A stretch of 26,220 bases of DNA from Candidatus Latescibacterota bacterium (lineage in GTDB: Bacteria; Latescibacterota; MVCY01; DTYK01). Shown here piece after piece: positions 15,030 through 22,081 of the stretch. The notes under the pieces were generated by a model. It had not been told where the DNA came from. It worked only from the letters and a program-made list of their open reading frames with translations, and ran no database searches. A program made the position numbers and the translations under genes. Position 1 is the first letter of the stretch, and each line of letters begins with the position of its first letter. The DNA is taken from contig DTYK01000259.1 in NCBI GenBank assembly GCA_012961925.1, forward strand, positions 1 through 26,220. The letters run 5' to 3'.

Positions 15030-15965
15030 ATGAGGCTGATCCAGAAAATGGCCGGTAATGCTTATGTTTTCCTGAGACGCGACGACTGGAGAGGGTTCTA
15101 TGATCCCGCACATTCGGAAGTATTAGATCTCTTGATGGAGCACGATCCGATCGAGATAAAGGCTACAAGGACCTTTAATCTCCAACCAAATCTTGTGGCG
15201 GAGATACCTTTGGGTCAAATCAGGGTCGTATTGAAAAACTTCGGCTGGCGTAGTTTCCTTCACTTTCTTGCGAGTCCATTCATGGCGTCAAAGGCCATCA
15301 ATTCCTTCAAGGCTGCTCTCCACCTTTTGAATAACGGTCTTCCAACACCGAAACCCTTGGCAGCCTTTGAGCAGAGGCGATGGCGACTTGTGAAAAGGAA
15401 CTGTTACGTCACTGAATCTCTTGGGCCTCTGCCTCATGTGAGGGATTACCTGAAGCTGAGACCTGACGGAGAGGCGGGGGCACGTGAGGTGCTTGCACTG
15501 TTAGGTAGCTATATCAGAAGGATGCATGACTCAGGACTTTTTCACCGGGATCTCACGCTGGCCAACTTTCTTCTAAAGGACGGAGAGCTTTACCTGATAG
15601 ACTTAAATCGTTCCAGGTTGAAAAAGAGAATGTCATTTGCCCAGCGTCTGCGTGATTTAGCAACCCCAGAACTGGAGGAATCGGACAGGAACCTCTTCCT
15701 GAGATACTACCTTGGTGACGGCGAGAGATTGGAACTGTGGTCGCAGGCACTGAACCTCCGCACCCACCTTGTCAGAGCTGGCAGAAAGTTCAGAAAATGG
15801 AGGAGAAGGGTCTTTGGACATCGAGCCCCGAAAAAGGAAGATAGCCTCCAAGCTGCCCTTTCACCCCGGTCGTTGAGGACCCCAGGGAACCGTCCGGGGG
15901 ATGAAACCCTGAAGGGTAAATTCCTGGAGACGATCACCTTTCTCTTCCGGATCAGGGCACCTTGA
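15030..15965 (+). CDS. Lipopolysaccharide Kdo/WaaP-type kinase
   Basis: A 311-residue protein-kinase-fold enzyme of the lipopolysaccharide kinase (Kdo/WaaP) family, which phosphorylates inner-core sugars of LPS on the cytoplasmic side. The ATP lysine is probably Lys69 (VVLKNF). The catalytic loop FHRDLTLANFLL gives Asp174 and Asn179, and the metal-binding Asp191 lies in LIDLNRSR where DFG would stand. The C-terminal region is very basic and probably binds membrane or LPS. AAGGAAAAG precedes the ATG. It is the last gene of the run that begins with archease and the first of the envelope genes, and its 3' end overlaps the convergent methyltransferase by 14 bases. Confidence 0.8.
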   Translation: MRLIQKMAGNAYVFLRRDDWRGFYDPAHSEVLDLLMEHDPIEIKATRTFNLQPNLVAEIPLGQIRVVLKNFGWRSFLHFLASPFMASKAINSFKAALHLLNNGLPTPKPLAAFEQRRWRLVKRNCYVTESLGPLPHVRDYLKLRPDGEAGAREVLALLGSYIRRMHDSGLFHRDLTLANFLLKDGELYLIDLNRSRLKKRMSFAQRLRDLATPELEESDRNLFLRYYLGDGERLELWSQALNLRTHLVRAGRKFRKWRRRVFGHRAPKKEDSLQAALSPRSLRTPGNRPGDETLKGKFLETITFLFRIRAP

Positions 15966-16599
15966 GCAATGCTATCGTCTGGGCGTGGAGGAAAGATAGA
16001 ATGGGATAGGTCTCAGACACATTTAAACCTGAGTGTTCTGCTTCGAGAACAAAGGCCTTAAGGTCCGGATACATGGTGATATGGCCTTTTAAGCCCATAA
16101 GTCCCCTTGTCAGACTGTGAAACAGATTTCGGCGGTAGAAAGAGACAATAGCCCATCGTCTGGTCACCCTTGAGAGCTCTGAAAGGGCTTCAGCCCGGTC
16201 CTTTGGAGATGAGAAGTGTTGTAACAGGCGTAGAGTGAAGACGAGGTCGAAGGAACTGTCTCTGAAGGGCAACCTGTGGACATCGGCAACGATGAACCCA
16301 CATCGATCTTCGGGAGCATTTTCCCTGCATCTCTCCACCATTGCCCGGGAAAGGTCCGAACAGATCACCCAGGATGCCTTCTCTGAGAGGATTGATGTAA
16401 ATCTCCCGTAGCCACAGGGAACATCAAGGACGTTTATCGGGTTGGGCCCCAGACTCTGGAGTATTCTGCGGATTATCCGTCTCTCCCTGATGTTAACGAG
16501 CCTCTGGTCCGGTTTTGAATAACGGCTCTTCTCGTATCGGAGGACATCCTTTTTATCCGTCATAGCCCTTAAGATACAATTACCTGCATTGGATTGCAA
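15952..16599 (-). CDS. Class I SAM-dependent methyltransferase
   Basis: A 215-residue protein with the Rossmann-type methyltransferase motifs: LDVPCGYGRF (motif I, about 59-68), an acidic end of strand 2 at CSDLS, ADVHRLPFRDSSFDLVF (motifs II and III), and a substrate-side QHFSS. This is the UbiE/Methyltransf_11 type acting on a small molecule, lipid or glycan. The location among LPS and glycosyltransferase genes suggests a role in glycan or lipid modification, but the substrate cannot be read. The start is uncertain: ATG 16599 or ATG 16563, neither with a good ribosome-binding site. It runs against the kinase gene and diverges from the next glycosyltransferase across about 50 bases. Confidence 0.8.
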   Translation of the reverse strand: MQSNAGNCILRAMTDKKDVLRYEKSRYSKPDQRLVNIRERRIIRRILQSLGPNPINVLDVPCGYGRFTSILSEKASWVICSDLSRAMVERCRENAPEDRCGFIVADVHRLPFRDSSFDLVFTLRLLQHFSSPKDRAEALSELSRVTRRWAIVSFYRRNLFHSLTRGLMGLKGHITMYPDLKAFVLEAEHSGLNVSETYPILSFLHAQTIALLKVP

Positions 16600-16649
16600 C
16601 CAAAATCTTCAAGGATGCTAAAAGATAATTGCAGTTCTACCAAGAACCC

Positions 16650-17543
16650 ATGCACATAGCACTGCATTGTAATTACAAGTTACCTGTAAGGAAATACGGT
16701 GGCACTCAGAGGCGCATAATGTGGCTCGCCTCAGCCCTGGTTGACCTTGGACATAAGGTTTACCTTCTTGCCCAAAAAGGGACGAGATGTGAAAAGGCCG
16801 AGGTGATCGAGGTCAAAAAGGAAGACCTGAATCTGGACGGTATTGTACCGGAGTCGGCCCAGATCGTTCACCTTATGCAGGTGCCAAACCGTAAGGTTAG
16901 CAAACCTTCGATATACACTCTGGCAGGGAACAACTCTTCAGGAAGAGAGCTCCATCCTAACACGCTGTACCTCAGCAGGAACCATGCCATCCGTCATGGA
17001 TCAACACACTTCGTTTATAATGGGCTTGATCCTAAGAAATACATATATAGGGAGAAGAAGGACGACTATTTTCTCTATCTGTCCAGGATCAGCAGGAAGA
17101 AGGGAGTGGATATAGCTGTCAAGCTGGCGAAGGAGATGGGATTTAAACTGGTGATCGCCGGAGGTTTCTGGTTCGATCTCTCCAGAAAAATCAGGTGTGT
17201 TGGCAGGGTCGGAGGCATTAAAAAGGCCCAGCTTCTGGCTGGAGCGAAGGCCCTGATCTTTCCCATCCGGTGGGAGGAACCCTTTGGGAACGTGGTAATC
17301 GAAGCCTTGGTATCCGGCACGCCGGTTATCACCACCCCGCACGGGTCGATGCCCGAGATCATCACGCCTGACGTAGGATTCCTCTGTCGGAATTACGAAG
17401 ACTTGAAGTCGGCAGTGGCCCACGTCGATTCCATCGATCCGAAAAGGTGTCGGCAGCGGGTAACTGAGAACTTCACTGCCGAGATTATGGCGAAGAACTG
17501 CCTTAAATATTACGAGCGGGTTATCCGGACGGGCCATTTGTAA
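16650..17543 (+). CDS. GT4-type glycosyltransferase
   Basis: A GT-B fold glycosyltransferase of about 297 residues. The N-terminus PVRKYGGTQRR followed by LGHKVYLLA is the acceptor-side glycine loop typical of GT4 enzymes. The nucleotide-sugar domain has YLSRISRKKG and then RWEEPFGNVVIEALVSGTP, the E-x7-E donor motif, and the closing PHGSMPEI. It is short compared with the usual 350-400 residues because the N-terminal domain is compact. The frame opens at TTG 16629, but ATG 16650 begins a canonical first beta strand; no good ribosome-binding site is seen for either. The sugar donor is unknown. It is the first of four consecutive plus-strand glycosyltransferases. Confidence 0.82.
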   Translation: MHIALHCNYKLPVRKYGGTQRRIMWLASALVDLGHKVYLLAQKGTRCEKAEVIEVKKEDLNLDGIVPESAQIVHLMQVPNRKVSKPSIYTLAGNNSSGRELHPNTLYLSRNHAIRHGSTHFVYNGLDPKKYIYREKKDDYFLYLSRISRKKGVDIAVKLAKEMGFKLVIAGGFWFDLSRKIRCVGRVGGIKKAQLLAGAKALIFPIRWEEPFGNVVIEALVSGTPVITTPHGSMPEIITPDVGFLCRNYEDLKSAVAHVDSIDPKRCRQRVTENFTAEIMAKNCLKYYERVIRTGHL

Positions 17544-17556
17544 TGGGGGTTAGCTG

Positions 17557-18519
17557 GTGAAAGTCCTTTACATAGGTCCCTGTGACCAGCGTTACAAGAC
17601 AGAGTATTCTATAAAAAAGGCACTGGAACGGCAGGGTCATGAAGTTCATTGTTTTAACGATAGGAAAGTAAGGAGGTTACATTGGCGTAAGGCCCAAGAC
17701 AGATTATTGAGGGTTGCCGAACGCCTGCTACCCGACCTGGTCTTCTTGGGAAAGTCCTCGAGGGTAGAGCTTCAGACGCTGGAGGAACTTACCCACGGTA
17801 GAAGGGCCCTCATGTGGTATTTTGACATACGGGTACCTCCTCATAAGGAGACCGTTGACCGGGCCAGGCTTGTGGACTATTTCTTTGTTACCAACTGCGG
17901 TCAGCTCAAGACATACAGGTCCCTCGGGGTTCGCAGGGTCTATTTTCTTCCTCAGGCATGTGACCGCGATTTACACCGCCCGGTAAAGAGTCACCGCAGG
18001 AGATGGGCAAGTGACGTTGCTTTTATCGGTACAGCTTACGGGGAGGACGAACGGCTGGTTCTAATGAAAGAAATATCACGGCGGTTTGATCTTAAGATCT
18101 GGGGAAGCAGGTGGGAGAAATGGAAAGATGAATTACCTGTTCAGGGTAAAAGGGTGCTTGGCAGGAATTACGCGAGGGTCTGTTCTGCGGCAAAGATCAT
18201 CATTGGCGTGAACCGTTACAATTCGATTGACCTTTGTTTTTCGAACAGGGTATGGCTTACCCTTGGTTGCGGTGGATTTATGCTCACCCATTACGTCCCA
18301 GGTCTCGAGGAGATCTTCGAAAACCATAAACATCTTGTCTGGTTCAAAGAGGTGGGCGAATGCCTTGACCTGATACGTTACTATTTAAATCATGACCTGG
18401 ACAGGCAGAGGATAGCCGCTGAGGGTTACAAGTTCGTCCATCAATATCATACATATGATCATAGGGTCGAGGAATTGCTGAAGATTATAGGTGATGAAGT
18501 CGCTTCTCATTACGGGTGA
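17557..18519 (+). CDS. CgeB-like glycosyltransferase
   Basis: A 320-residue protein with a first-strand MKVLYIGP and a C-terminal half (SNRVWLTLGCGGFMLTHYVPGLEEIF by position, about 228-253) typical of the CgeB / Glyco_trans_1_2 group of GT-B glycosyltransferases. This group is common in surface polysaccharide and spore or capsule clusters. The N-terminal half shows the expected 'who made the call' strand pattern with LMWYFDIRVPPHK and YFLPQACD. GTG 17557 is used, with a GGGGGT element just upstream. It follows the previous gene by 13 bases and overlaps the next by about 26, so the three are one transcription unit. The donor and acceptor are unknown. Confidence 0.78.
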   Translation: MKVLYIGPCDQRYKTEYSIKKALERQGHEVHCFNDRKVRRLHWRKAQDRLLRVAERLLPDLVFLGKSSRVELQTLEELTHGRRALMWYFDIRVPPHKETVDRARLVDYFFVTNCGQLKTYRSLGVRRVYFLPQACDRDLHRPVKSHRRRWASDVAFIGTAYGEDERLVLMKEISRRFDLKIWGSRWEKWKDELPVQGKRVLGRNYARVCSAAKIIIGVNRYNSIDLCFSNRVWLTLGCGGFMLTHYVPGLEEIFENHKHLVWFKEVGECLDLIRYYLNHDLDRQRIAAEGYKFVHQYHTYDHRVEELLKIIGDEVASHYG

Positions 18520-19690
18520 TTTCCCTCCGAGGTCCGGAGGGATGGCTAACTATTACTTCGGGATTGTTAGCAAACTACCTCCAGAGCAGGTAGTAGTGCT
18601 TACCCTTAGACGACAGGGATGGGCGGAATTCGACCGGAATCTGGCCTTTAGGGTCTACCGGACCCATTTCCGGGCGAAACGGGTAGGCGGCATCTTCAGG
18701 GTTCTGCTCTGGTTTCTCTACTCAATAGTGATTGTCCCGAAGGAAAGGGTGAAAGTTGTCCAGTGCGGCAACATGCCGATGGCAGGATATGTCTCCTATG
18801 CCCTCGCAGTGGTGCTGAGAAGGCCTTACCTCATCTATTTTCATGGGATGGATCTGATGAGGATGGTTTACAAGGGCTCGCGGGACAAAGTCAAAGAGAG
18901 GGTTTTTCAATCCATCATAAGAAGGGCAGACGGGTTTATCGCTAACAGTCATTACACCAAAACATTGATCCAGCGCCGGCTGGGCGTTTCTCCGAAGAAG
19001 ATCACCGTTGTTCACCCTGGGGTTGATACGGAGGTCTTTCGTCCACAGGCCGAACTTGCTCAAGATTGGCCTAACAGATATCGGGAGTTACACAAGAGAT
19101 TCCACCTCAATGGCAAGCCCATTCTGCTTTCAGTAGGCAGACTGACCAGACGAAAGGGAATTGATAAGGTCATCGAGGCCCTGTCAAGGATCAAGCAACT
19201 GTTTCCTGAATTGCTCTATGTAGCGGTTGGCCAGGGAGACCAGACCTATTTAAAAAAGTTAGCGGCTCAGAACGGGGTAGAGGAGAACTTGCGGTTTACA
19301 GGGTATGTTGACCTGGCTGATCTGATAGGGTTGTATAACCTATGCGATCTGTTCGTGATGATCCCTCGAGAGGAGCGGAATGGTATGGACGTGGAGGGGT
19401 TTGGCACGGTATATCTGGAGGCAGCCGCCTGCTGCAAACCATGTGTGGCGGGCAGGTCGGGCGGTGTGAGCGAAGCCGTCATTCATGGTGAGACCGGCCT
19501 CGTTGTCGATCCTCTGGACGTAGAAAGCATAGCGGTGAGGATAATCGGCCTTCTATCAGACCCCGAAAGGATGAGGCGATTCGGAGAGAGCGGTATGCGG
19601 CGGGTGAGGGAACAGTTCACATGGGAGGCTGCCGGACGTGAAGTGGCCGCCCTGTTAGAGCAAATCAGTAAGGATAGAAAAATAACATAA
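18494..19690 (+). CDS. GT4-type glycosyltransferase
   Basis: A full-length GT-B enzyme of about 398 residues. It has the N-terminal GDFPPRSGGMANY loop, IYFHGMDL, the hinge segment PGVDTEVFRP, the donor-domain start SVGRLTRRKGIDKVIEAL, and the E-x7-E segment EGFGTVYLEAAACCKP followed by GGVSEAVIHGETG. These features match the GT4 family that includes PimB- and WaaG-like transferases. The product probably adds a hexose or similar sugar to the LPS core or a related glycan. GTG 18491 and ATG 18494 are both possible. It begins inside the 3' end of the CgeB-like gene, so translation is probably coupled. Confidence 0.85.
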   Translation: MKSLLITGDFPPRSGGMANYYFGIVSKLPPEQVVVLTLRRQGWAEFDRNLAFRVYRTHFRAKRVGGIFRVLLWFLYSIVIVPKERVKVVQCGNMPMAGYVSYALAVVLRRPYLIYFHGMDLMRMVYKGSRDKVKERVFQSIIRRADGFIANSHYTKTLIQRRLGVSPKKITVVHPGVDTEVFRPQAELAQDWPNRYRELHKRFHLNGKPILLSVGRLTRRKGIDKVIEALSRIKQLFPELLYVAVGQGDQTYLKKLAAQNGVEENLRFTGYVDLADLIGLYNLCDLFVMIPREERNGMDVEGFGTVYLEAAACCKPCVAGRSGGVSEAVIHGETGLVVDPLDVESIAVRIIGLLSDPERMRRFGESGMRRVREQFTWEAAGREVAALLEQISKDRKIT

Positions 19691-19704
19691 GAACCCCCAA
19701 TTTG

Positions 19705-19728
19705 CTGGAACACAATTGTGAAAACCAG
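19705..19728. repeat. Inverted repeat before a glycosyltransferase
   Basis: CTGG and CCAG arms surround a perfect CACAATTGTG palindrome at 19711-19720, giving a short interrupted hairpin in the 72-base gap. It could be a regulator site or a chance palindrome. Confidence 0.25.
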
Positions 19729-19762
19729 TAGAACGAAGTGAGGAAGCCTTAAAGTACGGCAC

Positions 19763-20857
19763 ATGAGAATACTCCATGTCGATTCGGCCAGAACCTGGAG
19801 AGGCGGAGAAAATCAGGTTCTTCTGCTCTCATCAGGTCTCCAGGAGAGAGGACACAAGGTTTCGATCGCATGTCCACCGGGCAGTGTTCTGGCCCGCAGG
19901 GCAGCTGATGCGGGGATCGACACCAAGAGACTCCCAATGCGGGGAGAACTCGATCTGATGGCCTGTGTTCGACTGGCCAGAATGATCAAAAAAGGAGGCT
20001 TTGAGGTCCTCCATCTTCATACTGCTCACGCGCATTCCCTTGGCCTGATCGCATCAAAGCTGGTGAGGATACCAGCCCTGGTCGTTTCAAGAAGGGTTGA
20101 TTTCCATATAGGAGGTAACCCAGCAAGCCGACTTAAGTACAATTCACGGGTTGACCGGATCATCGCCATCTCAGAAGGCGTCAGAAAGGTCCTTATCCAG
20201 GACGGTGTACCTCCAGAAAGGATCGTCGTAGTGCACAGTGGTATAGACCTGAAAAGATTCGGCAATTTGGATAATTCGCGAAGCCTCTACCGCGATTTGG
20301 GGCTCTCCGGACGAGAAAAACTTGTCGGCATAGTCGCCGCCCTCGCCCCCCACAAAGACCATGTCAACTTTCTTAATGCAAGCCAGATCGTTGCCGGGGT
20401 GAGGCCAGACACAAGGTTCCTTATCGTCGGAGAGGGGGAAGGGAAAGAAGGGCTCAAGGGATTGGTGAAAAAACTGGACTTGGAGGGCTATGTGATCTTT
20501 ACAGGATTTAGGAATGACATCCCGAAGGTACTTTCGACACTGGACGTCTTCGTCCTCTCCTCTTATCTTGAAGGGCTTTGCACCTCTATCTTGGAGGCAA
20601 TGGCTGCTGGTTTGCCTGTGGTAGCCACCTCAACAGGCGGAGTACCGGAACTGGTGAAGGATGGCGATAACGGTATCCTCGTACCTCCCCAAAATCCAAA
20701 GGCGCTGGCAGAGGGGATATTGAGGATACTCAACAACCCAAGCCTTGCGATGAGACTGGGCCGTGCGGGGAAGGACTTTGCTCTCAACTTCTCGGCAGAT
20801 AAGATGGTTGAAGATACCGAAACGATCTACCGCTCGATACTACAAAGCGTCCGGTAA
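19763..20857 (+). CDS. GT4-type glycosyltransferase
   Basis: A 364-residue GT-B enzyme. It begins MRILHVDSARTWRGGENQV, a pattern seen in glycosyltransferases of LPS and O-antigen loci. Later segments are LHLHTAHAHSLG, VSRRVDFHIGGNP, the hinge VHSGIDLKRF, GIVAALAPHKDH, and the donor motif SYLEGLCTSILEAMAAGLPVVAT (about 272-294) with the following GGVPELVKDGDNG. The substrate is unknown. A 72-base gap with a CACAATTGTG palindrome separates it from the previous glycosyltransferase, so it may have its own promoter or be part of the same unit. Confidence 0.87.
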   Translation: MRILHVDSARTWRGGENQVLLLSSGLQERGHKVSIACPPGSVLARRAADAGIDTKRLPMRGELDLMACVRLARMIKKGGFEVLHLHTAHAHSLGLIASKLVRIPALVVSRRVDFHIGGNPASRLKYNSRVDRIIAISEGVRKVLIQDGVPPERIVVVHSGIDLKRFGNLDNSRSLYRDLGLSGREKLVGIVAALAPHKDHVNFLNASQIVAGVRPDTRFLIVGEGEGKEGLKGLVKKLDLEGYVIFTGFRNDIPKVLSTLDVFVLSSYLEGLCTSILEAMAAGLPVVATSTGGVPELVKDGDNGILVPPQNPKALAEGILRILNNPSLAMRLGRAGKDFALNFSADKMVEDTETIYRSILQSVR

Positions 20858-20869
20858 GGCACTGCTATG

Positions 20870-20960
20870 AATGCTTTCTCAGTTTACAGGAATTTACTCC
20901 TTAGGGTTTCATCCCCGTCGTCTGTGCCTCAAAGTCCCCGGGGTGAAATACCAAAGCATT
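20870..20960. ncRNA. Nested stem-loop element between convergent genes
   Basis: An outer perfect 8-bp stem (AATGCTTT 20870-20877 with AAAGCATT 20953-20960) encloses an inner 10-bp stem (20907-20917 with 20939-20948) with one bulged base and a 21-base loop. The element fills most of the 101-base gap and reaches the stop codon of the minus-strand gene. It may be a bidirectional terminator, an RNA structure or a mobile repeat. No T-run follows closely on the plus strand, so simple termination is not certain. Confidence 0.4.
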
Positions 20961-21888
20961 AACTCCGACAACTGAACTTTTTAAGAAGGATGTAATTTCT
21001 GCGTTCAAACAGTGGCGTTCTGAGCACCTTTTCAAGGGAAGAAAGCAATCGGACTCTGATCCGGTTATGCCGATGTCTGCTCTTCGTCCGCGATCTCTGG
21101 TTAGATACTCCGGGGGACCTTTCAACAGAAACTTTCCAGTCCATCCGGGCTATCCTGTCCTGCATAACCTTCGGATGAGTATCCATAAACTTAGCAAGAC
21201 GTTCAAGCGATCCGTAATCGAACTCAGCAGTCGGGTCAGGGTGGCGCCGCCTCACCCATTCAGGAGAATGATGGAGAGAATCAAGCGCTATCTGTTTCTG
21301 TTTCATCTTTGTTGGTGGTCGGACCCAGCCATAATGGTAAATCTCGGCTCCTACCGGAACCACCCTCAATTTGCTTCCGTCTGCTTTTCTAAACCCCTTG
21401 GCACTTCTGTAAGATCTGATGCCGAGGCCATTTCTGATAATTCTTACCTCATATTTGTACCAGCCATGAGCCGTCTGGTAATGTTCATAATCTCCAAAAA
21501 AATGTTTATATGCGAACAGGAACCCCTCTACTTCTGGAACGTCTAAATAGTGTTCAAGTTTGCTTTTTATAACCGGCAGATATCTCTCATGTACCACCTC
21601 ATCTGCCTGAAGGTAGAAGGCCCAGTCGCCGCTACAATGATCCAGAGCAAGGTTGGTCTGCTGTGCGTTGATTGCTCCGCCAACAAAGTACTTCGGATCC
21701 CATACGGTCTCTATAATTTTAATCTTGGGAGATCCAATCGACCTTATGATTTCAGTAGTCTCGTCGTCAGAATCTCCGGCTGCGACGATAAACTCGTCAC
21801 AGATTGGAAGTATTGAAGTTATCGATTCCACAATAGGATAGTAAAGCTTAATGGCATTTCGTACGAATGTAAAACCACTGATCTTCAT
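20959..21888 (-). CDS. GT2-type glycosyltransferase
   Basis: A 309-residue GT-A fold enzyme. The N-terminus KISGFTFVRNA is the usual first strand of this GT2 group. It is followed by VAAGDSDDETTEII, which supplies the nucleotide-binding acidic residues, and WAFYLQADEVVHE, where the DxD-like motif appears as QADE. The C-terminal quarter is basic and less conserved. The substrate is unknown but the neighbours suggest LPS or surface glycan synthesis. TGAGGA on the minus strand sits eight bases before ATG 21888. By eye it is more AT-rich than the adjacent plus-strand genes and is the only gene of the cluster besides the methyltransferase on the minus strand, which hints at separate acquisition. 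Confidence 0.8.
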   Translation of the reverse strand: MKISGFTFVRNAIKLYYPIVESITSILPICDEFIVAAGDSDDETTEIIRSIGSPKIKIIETVWDPKYFVGGAINAQQTNLALDHCSGDWAFYLQADEVVHERYLPVIKSKLEHYLDVPEVEGFLFAYKHFFGDYEHYQTAHGWYKYEVRIIRNGLGIRSYRSAKGFRKADGSKLRVVPVGAEIYHYGWVRPPTKMKQKQIALDSLHHSPEWVRRRHPDPTAEFDYGSLERLAKFMDTHPKVMQDRIARMDWKVSVERSPGVSNQRSRTKSRHRHNRIRVRLLSSLEKVLRTPLFERRNYILLKKFSCRS

Positions 21889-22037
21889 CGTTTCGGTCCT
21901 CAGTGAAGAATTTTCAAAGGTCTCCGCATAACTGCAGCTAAAAAGTTAAGATATTTTCGTTCTTATGTCAAGGGCTTTCTAAGAGAGCTCCGAGAAGGGT
22001 CTTTTAGCCGAGGAAAAAAGATAAGAATTGTTTTGAA

Positions 22038-22078
22038 GACGAGGCCTCGTCGATCTGAAGTCGAAGACTTCGCTATTT
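22038..22078. repeat. GAAG/CTTC inverted-repeat element, copy 3
   Basis: A perfect 14-bp palindrome GACGAGGCCTCGTC (22038-22051) is followed by a 6-bp stem GAAGTC/GACTTC (22057-22062 with 22066-22071) around a GAA loop. The second hairpin contains CGAAGACTTCG, identical to 8909-8919. The element ends about ten bases before the rel start, where no ribosome-binding site is visible. Confidence 0.5.
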
Positions 22079-22081
22079 ACT

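Noticed and set aside
16563..16700. Repeated CTGCATTG and ATTAC words between the methyltransferase and the first glycosyltransferase
   Set aside because: The matches are short and not consistently inverted or spaced; chance similarity is sufficient.
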